From CAZFGK01 sp964518635 (GTDB taxonomy: Bacteria > Zixibacteria > MSB-5A5 > GN15 > FEB-12), in the NCBI GenBank assembly GCA_964518635.1, contig CAZFGK010000014.1, positions 19,480-83,479 on the forward strand: DNA of 64,000 bases. Reading direction: 5' to 3'. The notes under the pieces were generated by a model. The model did no database searches. It was given only the letters and a program-made list of their open reading frames with translations, and was not told the origin of the DNA. A program made the translations under genes and the position numbers. Shown here in pieces: positions 50,307 to 58,762 of this stretch (position 1 is its first letter; each line of letters starts with the position of its first letter).

Positions 50307-51179
50307 CTACTCGCAACCGAGAATAATCACGCGGTCGATCCCATTCAAATCTTGTAGCAAGTCGAACGAAGTGTAACGATCATCTCGCGCCGACAGGGCG
50401 GCTACTTTTTCTCGCTGATTGTAGCCGATTTCGAACATGAAACGGCCGCGCGGATTCAAGTATGCAGGGGCCTCGCGAAGGAGTATCGCAATCGCATCGA
50501 GCCCCTCACTTCCGGAAGTCAGTGCGAGTTTCGGATCGGCAAGAACTTCCGGAGGAAGTTCTCGATATTCATCTTCAGAGATATATGGCGGGTTCGAAAG
50601 AATCAGATCGAATCGTTCCTCCGGTCGGATTGCCGAGAGAAGATCAGATTCACGCCAGTCGATTCTCTCCATTCCGCCCAGTCGACTTGCATTCTCTTTC
50701 GCAACGGCAAGGGCACTTGCAGAGAGATCGACCGCGACGATGCTCGCATTAGGAATCTCATTCGCAAGTGTCACCGCAATCACCCCCGAACCGGTCCCGA
50801 TATCCAGAATACGAGGTGCGCTAAGTTCATGGGCACGGACAAACTGTTTGGCGGCATCACACAAAAGCTCAGTCTCAGGAGTTGGAATCATGACTGATTC
50901 ATTCACCAGGAACTTTCGCCCATAGAACCATGCTTCCCCCAATATGAACTGAAGGGGGTAACGGCTCTCTCGTTTCGATACTATCCGTTCAATATCCTGA
51001 ATGAGACGGTCATCTATTTTTTTTGCGCCGTGGAGATAGAGCTCCAGACGGTCGACGGACAGCAAGTGGGAGAGTACAATTTCGACTTCGACTCGACCGG
51101 CATCTATGCCGACCGCTTCGAGCCGCTGACCAAAACTGCTGACAAGCTGCTGAATGGTTCGATGTTTCAGTTCACTCAC
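50307..51179 (-). CDS. prmC: release factor glutamine methyltransferase
   Basis: 290 residues. Methylates the GGQ glutamine of release factors using SAM. N-terminal helical domain binds the factor; 'ILDIGTGSGVIAVTLA' is motif I and 'DLILSNPPYI' the NPPY catalytic motif. It begins with GTG overlapping the prfA stop as GTGA, the classic prfA-prmC coupling. Length and context are typical. Confidence 0.95.
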   Translation of the reverse strand: MSELKHRTIQQLVSSFGQRLEAVGIDAGRVEVEIVLSHLLSVDRLELYLHGAKKIDDRLIQDIERIVSKRESRYPLQFILGEAWFYGRKFLVNESVMIPTPETELLCDAAKQFVRAHELSAPRILDIGTGSGVIAVTLANEIPNASIVAVDLSASALAVAKENASRLGGMERIDWRESDLLSAIRPEERFDLILSNPPYISEDEYRELPPEVLADPKLALTSGSEGLDAIAILLREAPAYLNPRGRFMFEIGYNQREKVAALSARDDRYTSFDLLQDLNGIDRVIILGCE

Positions 51180-52255
51180 AGAAGCCCTTCTCCCTGTGCT
51201 TTCAACTTCGCTTCACGGTCATACTGCATGAGTGGCTCAAGCAACAGATCAAGATCCCCTTCGAGCACCGTATCGAGATTATACAAACTCAGATTGATGC
51301 GATGATCAGTCACTCTCGATTGAGGAAAATTGTAGGTACGAATTTTTGCCGAGCGATCACCAGTGGAGACCATCTCTCGTCGTTCGGCGGCCTGTTTCGA
51401 TTGCTGTTCCGTGATCGCCATATCAAGGAGACGAGAGCGAAGCACAACAAGGGCTTTCTGTTTATTTTTCAACTGCGATTTTTCATCCTGACAGGTGACT
51501 ACCAAACCAGTCGGAATGTGGGTCACTCGGACTGCAGAATCGGTCGTGTTAACCGATTGCCCTCCCGGCCCGGATGAACGATAGACATCGATGCGAAGTT
51601 CATGCTCCTTAATGTCGATGTCGACCTCTTCTGCTTCCGGAAAGACTGCGACCGTCACTGCCGAGGTATGAATTCTCCCCTGCGATTCTGTCGCCGGAAC
51701 TCGCTGCACGCGATGTACCCCTGATTCATACTTGAGGCGACCATATGCCGCTTCCCCTTCAATTCGAAAAATAATTTCTTTGAAGCCCCCCATATCGCCG
51801 GGGCTGACACTCAGAGTTTCTATTTTCCATCTTCGTGTGTCGGCATATCGCTGATACATACGGCAGATATCACCCGCGAAAATAGCCGCTTCATCCCCGC
51901 CGGTTCCTGCCCGAATTTCAACAATGGAAGGCTTGTCATCATTCGGATCACGCGGAAGAAGTTTGACTTTGAATTCGGCTTCGAGTCGCGGCACCTGCTC
52001 TTCGAGCGTGAGTAATTCCTCTCTCGCCATTGCCACCATCTCAGGATCAGATTCATTTTCTATCAGTTGTTGCGTTTGTGAAAGTTCTGATGCGGCAATC
52101 TTGTAGGCGCGTCCGGTTTCGAGAATATCAACCAGCACTCGACGTTGACGATTCAGATCAGCAAGTTTACGGTGATCATTCATGAATGCCGGATCGGAAA
52201 GGGAGGCATCCAATGCGGCAAGTTTCTCTTCTATTTTTGCAACGATCTCTATCAT
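51176..52255 (-). CDS. prfA: peptide chain release factor 1
   Basis: 359 residues. Terminates translation at UAA and UAG. The codon-reading loop has 'RVPATESQGRIHTS' with the RF1-type P-A-T tripeptide, and the peptidyl-tRNA hydrolysis motif is 'SSGPGGQSVNTTDSAVR'. Full-length. DUF1385 lies upstream and prmC is coupled downstream; this order with rpmE is common in many bacterial phyla. Confidence 0.97.
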   Translation of the reverse strand: MIEIVAKIEEKLAALDASLSDPAFMNDHRKLADLNRQRRVLVDILETGRAYKIAASELSQTQQLIENESDPEMVAMAREELLTLEEQVPRLEAEFKVKLLPRDPNDDKPSIVEIRAGTGGDEAAIFAGDICRMYQRYADTRRWKIETLSVSPGDMGGFKEIIFRIEGEAAYGRLKYESGVHRVQRVPATESQGRIHTSAVTVAVFPEAEEVDIDIKEHELRIDVYRSSGPGGQSVNTTDSAVRVTHIPTGLVVTCQDEKSQLKNKQKALVVLRSRLLDMAITEQQSKQAAERREMVSTGDRSAKIRTYNFPQSRVTDHRINLSLYNLDTVLEGDLDLLLEPLMQYDREAKLKAQGEGLL

Positions 52256-52339
52256 AAAAAAAACCTTTGGTTACTTGTCAGAATGATACGGGGTGAAAAA
52301 TGCCGGAGATGAACCGGCGAAAAAAGAATGTGAGCGTCG

Positions 52340-53326
52340 CTAATGAATAAGGGACTGGTACGGCGTCCGCGGGACAGATGAGGGCAAGCGAAGGGCATCT
52401 TCAAGAGCAACAATCGCTACTTCCAACTGATCAATAGAGGGTTCGCGAGTCGTAATGCGCTGTAACCAGAGTCCCGGCTGAATCAGAATTTTTGTCAGGG
52501 CATGTCCGCGGGTCTTGCCGGACATTTTCAGAAGTTCAAACGACAACCCTGCAATGAGAGGGAGTAAAACCGCATGCAAAAGAAACCGCTCAACCAGAGA
52601 CGGCGCCCGTTCCACAATAACTGCAAAGAGGGTGTCTGATACTGCGTAGGTCATCACCGCAAGCAAGGCGACAATCAGCAAGAATGATGTTCCGCAACGA
52701 GGATGGAATCGAGTCGACTCCATGGCACGCTGTGCGGTGAGTGGACCACCATTTTCCATCGTCATGATCGCTTTGTGCTCGGCTCCATGATATTCGAAGA
52801 CTCGTTTGACATCTTTCATCATCGAGATCGCGAGCATATAGCCAACCAACATGACAAGTCGAATCCCACCGGCCAGCAGATTGAATCCAATCGCGTTCTT
52901 TTCTATTCCAAAAAGTGATGCGACTGCGATAGGAGTGAAAAAGAAGATCAGAATCCCGAGCCCAACGGCGACAACGGCAGTCAGGATGAGCATCGGGGAA
53001 TTCCCCGCCTCATGTGTTCGTTTCGGCAAAACTGCAGCGGCATCAGCGGTCCCACTTGCAGTAGTCACTGCCGCGACACTCTGCATAGAGAGATCAGCGG
53101 AAAAATTCAGCGTACGAATACCGATTAGAAGCATCTCAACAAATGCAACCGCGCCACGAAGGACCGGAGTGTTGATCCAGGGATAGCGATTTGAAAGGGA
53201 TTTGAAATCTTCAGACTGGACGACAATCTGTCCATCTGCAGTCCGGACTGCGGTCGAGATACGATCAGCCGAACGCATCATGACCCCTTCGATTACTGCT
53301 TGTCCACCGATATTCAGATCTGGCAT
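52340..53326 (-). CDS. DUF1385 family membrane protein (YqhQ-like)
   Basis: 328 residues from the ATG at 53326, which starts the conserved 'LNIGGQAVIEGVMMRSADR'. About five hydrophobic segments; other family motifs are 'EYHGAEHKAI', 'RFHPRCGTSFLL' and 'TREPSIDQLEVAI'. The function is not known; it is nearly always encoded between rpmE and prfA as here, which suggests a link with translation or ribosome metal homeostasis. The upstream in-frame extension to 53413 has no typical start features. Confidence 0.92.
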   Translation of the reverse strand: MPDLNIGGQAVIEGVMMRSADRISTAVRTADGQIVVQSEDFKSLSNRYPWINTPVLRGAVAFVEMLLIGIRTLNFSADLSMQSVAAVTTASGTADAAAVLPKRTHEAGNSPMLILTAVVAVGLGILIFFFTPIAVASLFGIEKNAIGFNLLAGGIRLVMLVGYMLAISMMKDVKRVFEYHGAEHKAIMTMENGGPLTAQRAMESTRFHPRCGTSFLLIVALLAVMTYAVSDTLFAVIVERAPSLVERFLLHAVLLPLIAGLSFELLKMSGKTRGHALTKILIQPGLWLQRITTREPSIDQLEVAIVALEDALRLPSSVPRTPYQSLIH

Positions 53327-53384
53327 GCGGGTAGTATCCGTAAATATGGATTCAGATGCAAACGCTTGTCGCTGTGAAATTGAC

Positions 53385-53420
53385 TGAAAGAGAAAGAGGA
53401 CGTGCTTTCGCACGTCCTCT
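53385..53420 (-). terminator. intrinsic terminator after rpmE
   Basis: An 11-bp perfect stem (AGAGGACGTGC with GCACGTCCTCT) and GAAA tetraloop on the minus strand, followed by TTTCTCTTTC. It lies 24 bases after the rpmE stop and before DUF1385, so rpmE is separately terminated or attenuated from the downstream genes. Confidence 0.85.
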
Positions 53421-53443
53421 CAAATAGGTCTCGCCTGAAATTC

Positions 53444-53653
53444 TTACTTCTTTTCGAGGTTGGCGTATTTTTTCCGAAAACGCTCCACACGTCCGGCGGT
53501 GTCCATCAGCTTCTGTTTCCCGGTAAAGAACGGGTGACAGTTAGCGCAGATTTCGACCGAGAGCCCTTTTTTCGTCGAGCGAGTCGGATACTTGGCGCCA
53601 CAGGCACAAGTAATGACCAGTTCGTCGTACTTTGGATGAATACCGTCTTTCAC
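53444..53653 (-). CDS. rpmE: 50S ribosomal protein L31
   Basis: 69 residues from a GTG start at 53653, preceded by AAAGGAA at 8 bases. The sequence 'KDGIHPKYDELVITCACGAK' and 'EICANCHPFFTGKQKLMDT' is typical of L31. The zinc-binding cysteines of the C+ form are present (CxC near residue 16 and CANC near 36). A longer in-frame N terminus reaching 53713 does not fit the family. Confidence 0.95.
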   Translation of the reverse strand: MKDGIHPKYDELVITCACGAKYPTRSTKKGLSVEICANCHPFFTGKQKLMDTAGRVERFRKKYANLEKK

Positions 53654-53934
53654 GAAGCGTTCCTTTCTTACCGGCTGGAGCAGCATGTCGCAGCCATTCG
53701 ACTGCATCGCCACTCACTTCCGGGGGGAGGGGGAATATATCGAGGATTCCACTTTCCACAAGAGGAGTCCTACAAAGAGAACCGTGCTGCGTTCGCAACA
53801 CCTCACTTTTTTCTTCCAACCCTCATTTCCTCTGACAGTTCCTGACAGTCCCTCCCTTTATCATGAAACGGAGGCGGGCCATATGTGGGCCGCAGGACAG
53901 ACAGAGCAGGCGGGGATTTTAGAAGGGCACCAAC

Positions 53935-54156
53935 ATGCATAAGTTGCAACGGATCATCACCTTACTGAAAATTCTGGAGAACGGAAAACCACGTTCTATA
54001 GCGAAACTGGCTGAAGATCTCCGTCGAACCGAGCGAACCATCTGGCGAGACATTGCCGAACTGAAGGCCCTCAACTACCCGGTCAAGGTCGAGCAGGGGA
54101 GCTGCCGTTTCACTCGCCAAGCGGGGAAAAACGCGAAATCGGCTTGGAGAGGGTAG
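53935..54156 (+). CDS. short winged-helix (HTH_11) protein, possibly truncated WYL regulator
   Basis: 73 residues. 'LQRIITLLKILENGKPRSIA' and 'LRRTERTIWRDIAELKALNY' form the DeoR/HTH_11 domain found at the N terminus of WYL regulators, ending in 'VEQGSCRFTRQAG'. The WYL ligand domain that normally follows is absent; the gene stops and repeat-rich DNA begins. GAAGGG lies 9 bases before the ATG, so it may be expressed as a stand-alone DNA-binding protein. Small free-standing members of this type exist, so truncation is not certain. Confidence 0.7.
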   Translation: MHKLQRIITLLKILENGKPRSIAKLAEDLRRTERTIWRDIAELKALNYPVKVEQGSCRFTRQAGKNAKSAWRG

Positions 54157-54236
54157 GGAAGAGGGCTCATCATCGCCTCTCTTGATGTCCCGCTCCCGAT
54201 TCGGGTGCGGGGTGATGAAACTCCTCCCACAGGATG

Positions 54237-54378
54237 TCACCCTTCGACTAGCTCAGGATGACAAAATTGTTGGGGCCGAGGGTGACAAGACCCATGTGCG
54301 CACTCTTCTTCTCTTGTCATGCTGAGCCTGTCGAAGCATGACCTCAGCAGACATCACCCTTCGACAAGTTCAGGGTAA
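54237..54378. repeat. three REP-like repeats
   Basis: Copies at 54237-54261 (TCACCC/GGATGA arms, one mismatch), 54317-54341 (TCATGC/GCATGA arms) and 54354-54378 (TCACCC/GGGTAA). They alternate in orientation around the shared TGAGC(T/C)TGTCGAA core. The gap 54157-54677 contains only repeats. Confidence 0.75.
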
Positions 54379-54416
54379 CAAAATAACTGAACCCCATGAT
54401 GACAAGATTGCTGTTC

Positions 54417-54488
54417 GACCGCCCCTAAAGGGGCTGGCTACCGGTTACTTCACCCTCTAATGGTAGCCGAGCCCCTTTAGGGGCGGTC
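54417..54488. repeat. long inverted repeat with internal palindromes
   Basis: A 26-base arm GACCGCCCCTAAAGGGGC...GGCTACC (54417-54442) is mirrored by 54462-54488 with one extra base. Each arm is itself palindromic (CCCCTAAAGGGG). It is a doubled CTACC-tailed hairpin arranged tail to tail. Confidence 0.75.
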
Positions 54489-54622
54489 GGTTGAGATGCG
54501 CTTGGTTCTTCTCTTCGGTGCCCCAGAGCTTGTTCTGGGTTTAAGAAAAGATAGCGGGGCAGTCCGTAGCGGCGGATAACTCGCCCTACAAGTAACGGGC
54601 ACTTGAAAAATGCTCCTCATCT

Positions 54623-54646
54623 TCATGCTGAGCTTGTCGAAGCATC
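54623..54646. repeat. REP-like repeat
   Basis: TCATGC-TGAGCTTGTCGAA-GCAT copy, 32 bases beyond the end of the methyltransferase gene. A lone 'CGCCCTACAAG' end lies just before it at about 54581. Confidence 0.72.
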
Positions 54647-54677
54647 TTCTTTAAATCCTGGCGGCCTGTCACCCCCC

Positions 54678-55388
54678 TCACCTCGGTCTATACAACACCG
54701 ACCAATAGTACTGCCCATACACAAGGGACTGAATCTCCCCTGCAGCAGTAAACTGCTTCTCGATCTCATCACGTGAGAAATAATTCTTCACGATTCTATG
54801 AATCGAGCCATCCGGCAATTCCCGATCCTTGAGGTTGTTCCCGAATGAATCCACACCATGACTCGACGGACCGTCCCCTTCCGCTGGCGGATTATTATCA
54901 ATCAGCCAGACAAGCCCATCCGGTCGGCAGAGTCGTGCAAGCAGATCCAGCCAGGGCTGCATCAATTGGCGGGGCTGATGCGAGTGCCAGAATCCAGCGA
55001 CCACCAGTTCAGCCCGCTCCAGTTCCGTTCCGTGTTTCATTCTATATGCATTCGACAGATCAAACATATCGCAGGCAAAGAACTCGGTCGGCGATTTGAG
55101 ATTTTTCTTTTCTGCCTCGGCGAGCATTTCGGTAGTGATATCACAGGCGATGATCTTACTGGCTGATCGGGAGAGGACCTCTGTCCAGTAGCCGGTTCCG
55201 CAGGCGAGTTCGATCACCCGTTTCCCACGGGCATATGATTCGACCCTCCTGCACTCATCGTCGATTTCCTGTCGTCGAACGATATTGTCACGGTAATAGA
55301 TGGTCTCGTAGCTGGCGGCTCGCTGACGGTAATAGTCGACCATGTCGTCGAGTAACTGGCGTTCTTCAGGTTTTGATTGCGGTGTCAT
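54678..55388 (-). CDS. class I SAM-dependent methyltransferase
   Basis: 236 residues. Motif I 'VIELACGTGYWTEVLS' near residue 60, 'IIACDITTEMLAEA' as motif II, and a methyltransferase-type C-terminal half ('LARLCRPDGLVWLIDNN'). Related to small-molecule methyltransferases of the UbiE/YcgJ group; the substrate is unknown. ATG at 55388. Followed downstream by repeats and separated from the FKBP gene by a terminator, so it is transcribed alone. Confidence 0.85.
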   Translation of the reverse strand: MTPQSKPEERQLLDDMVDYYRQRAASYETIYYRDNIVRRQEIDDECRRVESYARGKRVIELACGTGYWTEVLSRSASKIIACDITTEMLAEAEKKNLKSPTEFFACDMFDLSNAYRMKHGTELERAELVVAGFWHSHQPRQLMQPWLDLLARLCRPDGLVWLIDNNPPAEGDGPSSHGVDSFGNNLKDRELPDGSIHRIVKNYFSRDEIEKQFTAAGEIQSLVYGQYYWSVLYRPR

Positions 55389-55408
55389 AGGGAATGCTAA
55401 GAGAATTT

Positions 55409-55453
55409 TCGCAAAAAGAAAAACGCAGAGTCGATGATCTCCTCTGCGTTTTT
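55409..55453 (-). terminator. intrinsic terminator after the cytosolic FKBP gene
   Basis: Stem AAAAACGCAGAG with CTCTGCGTTTTT (12 bp) around an 11-base loop, followed on the minus strand by CTTTTTGC. It lies 33 bases after the FKBP stop codon. Being A-rich on one side and T-rich on the other, it could work in both directions. Confidence 0.82.
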
Positions 55454-55485
55454 ATATCGTCGAATGAAATTCGTTCCGGTTGGGA

Positions 55486-55845
55486 TTACATCCCCTTCTG
55501 GAGATATTCGATTTCGAATATCAGGTCGGTTTTCCCCGGAATCGCTCCCGGAATCCCTTTTTCGCCGTACCCCTGCGAGTAGGGAACATGAATTTCACGA
55601 ATCCCCCCGGGTTTCATTCCGACCATGCCGTCACTCCAACCCTGAATGAGTCCGACACCAAGCTGGCAGGCGAAGGGTTCATTCCGGTCATGTGAGCTGT
55701 CGATCTTCTCCCCCTTTTCGCCGTTTTTTGAGAGCCAGAGCGCATAGTGGCAGACCACACGATCTTTCAGTTTTACCTCGGTCCCTTCTCCCATACGAAC
55801 GGTGTAGCATTTCACTCCGGTGGCAGTTTCAATATAATCAGACAT
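55486..55845 (-). CDS. FKBP-type peptidyl-prolyl isomerase, cytosolic
   Basis: 119 residues from the ATG at 55845 (AGGA about 10 bases before). Catalyses cis-trans isomerisation of proline bonds. FKBP motifs: 'VVCHYALWLSKNGEKGEKID', 'SSHDRNEPFACQLG', 'GWSDGMVGMKPGG', 'GYGEKGIPGAIPGKTDLIF'. No signal peptide, so probably cytosolic. It is a close paralogue of the exported version immediately upstream, with nearly identical second halves, indicating a recent duplication. Confidence 0.93.
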   Translation of the reverse strand: MSDYIETATGVKCYTVRMGEGTEVKLKDRVVCHYALWLSKNGEKGEKIDSSHDRNEPFACQLGVGLIQGWSDGMVGMKPGGIREIHVPYSQGYGEKGIPGAIPGKTDLIFEIEYLQKGM

Positions 55846-55899
55846 CTGATTCACTTTCCTTGTTCAATAGTTCTCATCTACAGGCAATAAAATAGCTCG

Positions 55900-56670
55900 T
55901 TATTCTACTTTCGACGGGCCGACGTACTTGAGCATCCCTCGCATGCGTGGATCTGGATCAATGATACAGGTTGAATCGGTGCAGGGCTCACGATACTCGA
56001 TTTCGAAAATCAGATCTGATTTACCGGGGATAAATCCGGGAATCCCTTTTTCCCCATATCCTTGCGAATAGGGAACATGTAGCTCACGAATTCCACCCGG
56101 TTTCATGCCGACCATGCCGTCACTCCAACCTGGTACCAGATTATGCCCAAGATGACAGGCGAGAAATTCTTTGCGATCTCTTGAGCTATCGAGCTTGAGA
56201 CCCTTTTCCCCTTTGTTGGAGAGCCATACGGTATAGACACAGACGACCTTGTCTTCAAGTTTCGCCTCGTCCCCTTCACCGACTTTGATATCGAGATATT
56301 CAACGCCAGTAGGTTTCTTGAGCATCGCAGGTTTGGCAGCTGTTTTCGTGCTGTCAGTTTTTCCGGTCGTTGCAGCGTTCTTGTTACCGAGTGTGTCGGC
56401 TGCTTTTTTCGCCTTTTCGGCGGCAGCTTTGGCCCGTTCCTGAGCACGCTCCATGGCGGTCTTGCTCTTGGTCGAGTCAGCAGTCTTGATTGAGTCTTTT
56501 GAGACCGTACTGTCTTTTGATTTTACGCTGTCGACTTTCGGTGCTACCGGAGCCTCAGTCTTAGTCGTGTCCTTCGCGCTGTCTTTGGTGCTGTCCTGAG
56601 CGAGTGCGATGGTCCCGCCTATCAGGAAAATCATCGCCAGCGTAACAACGTTCTGTTTCAGCTTCATCAT
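55900..56670 (-). CDS. exported FKBP-type peptidyl-prolyl isomerase with low-complexity linker
   Basis: 256 residues: signal peptide ('VTLAMIFLIGGTIALAQ'), then about 95 residues of Lys/Asp/Ser/Thr/Ala repeats ('DSTKDSAKDTTKT', 'AQERAKAAAEKAKKA') that are probably disordered or coiled-coil, then an FKBP domain from residue about 125, then a C-terminal tail with 'CTDSTCIIDPDPRMRGM'. Likely a periplasmic or surface folding catalyst, with the linker serving as spacer. The AGAGG before the double ATG supports the start. Periplasmic PPIases are sometimes encoded with nanowire cytochromes, but this one is 33 kb from the cytochrome locus. Confidence 0.9.
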   Translation of the reverse strand: MMKLKQNVVTLAMIFLIGGTIALAQDSTKDSAKDTTKTEAPVAPKVDSVKSKDSTVSKDSIKTADSTKSKTAMERAQERAKAAAEKAKKAADTLGNKNAATTGKTDSTKTAAKPAMLKKPTGVEYLDIKVGEGDEAKLEDKVVCVYTVWLSNKGEKGLKLDSSRDRKEFLACHLGHNLVPGWSDGMVGMKPGGIRELHVPYSQGYGEKGIPGFIPGKSDLIFEIEYREPCTDSTCIIDPDPRMRGMLKYVGPSKVE

Positions 56671-56816
56671 TATTCGATCATCCTCTATGAATATTCAATC
56701 GTATCTGGCAAGTCACGTTTCTATTGTCTGCTTGTACAGTTCTGAAGTCATTCGGACGAATCACCCTGTTCCACAAGCACGTTGCGAATCAGATCATGTG
56801 CATTGGCTGCACACAC

Positions 56817-58094
56817 CTAGGCCGTTACTTTGATCGTCTCAGCCCGTTTTGCGCCGGTGGAAACCAGACAGATCGGGACATCAAGCGCATTCGAAAGATA
56901 CTCCAGATAATGGAGTGCTTTCTTCGGGAGAGTCGTCATGCTGGTATGGCCGGTGGTCTTGTCATTCCATCCCGGGAGCGTCTCATAGCGCGGTTTCACA
57001 TGAGCCAGCTCTGCAAGATCAAGGGGGACTTCATTGAGTATAGTCCCGTTCAATTCATACTGAGTGCAGACCTTGAGAGTTGGAAAACTATCGAGGACAT
57101 CAAGTTTGGTAATGGCGAGGGACGTAATCCCGTTGACTCGAACAGCATGCTTGAGTGAAACCAGGTCGAGCCAGCCGCAACGCCGCGGACGTCCGGTTGT
57201 GGCACCATACTCATCACCGATCTTACGAATCTCTTCACCGGTTTCATCAATCAGTTCCGTCGGAAATGGTCCGGCACCAACTCTGGTCGAGTATGCTTTC
57301 ACCACTCCTACTACTTCATCGATCATTCGCGGATGTGCACCCAATCCGGTGAGCACACCACCAACGGTGGTGTTGGATGATGTCGCATAGGGATACGTCC
57401 CAAGGTCGACATCAAGCATCGTCCCCTGTGCACCTTCAAACAATATCCGTTTTCCTTCTTTCCATGCAGCATGCAGATGCAGAGCGACATCGACCACCAT
57501 CGGCTTGAACATCGGCACCATCGAAATCAGATCGTGATAGGTCTTCTCAACATCTGCGCGTGGATCATTCGAGCCATCCAGATAATGTTGTTTGAGAAGT
57601 TTTTGATACTCAAGTCGTTTTCGCAGGCGTTCAGGATTGAACAGATCGATGACACGAATCCCCTGACGAGCGATCTTGTCGACATAGGCGGGGCCGATCC
57701 CGCGCATCGTCGTTCCGATCGAGCTTGCGCCGCGATGTTCTTCTTCGACCGCGTCGATCAGTTTGTGATAGGGGAGAACCAGATGGGTAGCAGCAGAAAC
57801 AAACAGACGATTCCGATAGTCGATCCCGCGAGCCGAGAGAATGTCGAGCTCTTCTTTGAAAGCAAAGGGATCAAGGACAACTCCGTTACCGATATAGCAT
57901 CGCTTGGTCGGATGAAGTATTCCGGATGGTATCAGATGAAGGACATATTTTTCATTCCCGACCAGAATAGTATGGCCGGCATTTGCGCCCCCCTGATAGC
58001 GTGCGATGATGTCGGCATCTGCAGCAAGCAGATCGACAATCTTCCCCTTCCCCTCATCCCCCCACTGACAACCGACCACAACCCGATTAGACAT
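56817..58094 (-). CDS. purA: adenylosuccinate synthetase
   Basis: 425 residues from the ATG at 58094, inside the last codons of engB. Joins IMP and aspartate with GTP in AMP synthesis. The N terminus 'VVVGCQWGDEGKGKIVD' is the GTP-binding P-loop-like motif with catalytic Asp and Lys; 'YQGGANAGHTI' has the catalytic His; 'GTTGRPRRCGWLD' and 'TKLDVLDSF' are later motifs. Full-length. A longer in-frame N terminus would overlap engB heavily and is rejected. Confidence 0.97.
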   Translation of the reverse strand: MSNRVVVGCQWGDEGKGKIVDLLAADADIIARYQGGANAGHTILVGNEKYVLHLIPSGILHPTKRCYIGNGVVLDPFAFKEELDILSARGIDYRNRLFVSAATHLVLPYHKLIDAVEEEHRGASSIGTTMRGIGPAYVDKIARQGIRVIDLFNPERLRKRLEYQKLLKQHYLDGSNDPRADVEKTYHDLISMVPMFKPMVVDVALHLHAAWKEGKRILFEGAQGTMLDVDLGTYPYATSSNTTVGGVLTGLGAHPRMIDEVVGVVKAYSTRVGAGPFPTELIDETGEEIRKIGDEYGATTGRPRRCGWLDLVSLKHAVRVNGITSLAITKLDVLDSFPTLKVCTQYELNGTILNEVPLDLAELAHVKPRYETLPGWNDKTTGHTSMTTLPKKALHYLEYLSNALDVPICLVSTGAKRAETIKVTA

Positions 58095-58719
58095 GAACAG
58101 CACGTTCCTTTTTCTGACGCCCCTTCGGCTTGAATTCGGCAACGAGATCAAGCAGGGCACGTCGAAGTTCCAGTTTTCCAAGTCCGGTGACAGATGAAAA
58201 GGGGAGCACACCGGTATTCAGCTCCCGCTCAAGTGCGGCCTCACGCACTTTGACCTGTTGACGATTTAATTTATCAGTCTTGGTGAGCACGATCATCGCC
58301 GGTAATTCCCGTTCGGCGAGCCAGGAGATCATCTGAAGATCGGCAGCCGATGGATCATGACGTGCATCAAGCAGCAATGCGACACCAGCGATATCTTTGC
58401 ATGATTGAAAGTAGGATTCAATCAGCGCTTTCCATGTTGCCTGATCATCCTTTGATGCCTTGGCGTAGCCATAGCCGGGAAGATCGACGACATAGAACAG
58501 ATCATTCACGAGAAAGAAATTGAGAGCGCGAGTTTTCCCCGGAGTAGCAGAAACCTTTACCAAGCTCTTCCTCGCGAAAATGGTATTCATAAGACTCGAT
58601 TTTCCAACATTCGATCTCCCACCGACCGCAATTTGTGGTCGACCATCATTGGGAAGCTGATCAAGAGTGTGAACTCCGCGTGCGAATACTGCCTGCAGTC
58701 TACTTGATTTGGCAGCCAT
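58087..58719 (-). CDS. engB: ribosome biogenesis GTPase EngB (YihA/YsxC)
   Basis: 210 residues. GTPase motifs G1 'GRSNVGKSSLMN', G3 'DLPGYGYAKA', G4 'TKTDKL'. Required in many bacteria for late 50S assembly. Located between lon and purA; EngB genes often follow lon. Its end overlaps purA by eight bases, so translation is coupled. Confidence 0.96.
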   Translation of the reverse strand: MAAKSSRLQAVFARGVHTLDQLPNDGRPQIAVGGRSNVGKSSLMNTIFARKSLVKVSATPGKTRALNFFLVNDLFYVVDLPGYGYAKASKDDQATWKALIESYFQSCKDIAGVALLLDARHDPSAADLQMISWLAERELPAMIVLTKTDKLNRQQVKVREAALERELNTGVLPFSSVTGLGKLELRRALLDLVAEFKPKGRQKKERAVHV

Positions 58720-58762
58720 TACTGTTCGAACTCAAAGTGAGAGATGATATACATGGTGTGCT

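Noticed and set aside
54237..54646. CRISPR array from repeated CTTCGACAAGCTCAG units
   Set aside because: Copies alternate in orientation, spacing is irregular and no cas gene is present; they are dispersed palindromic repeats.
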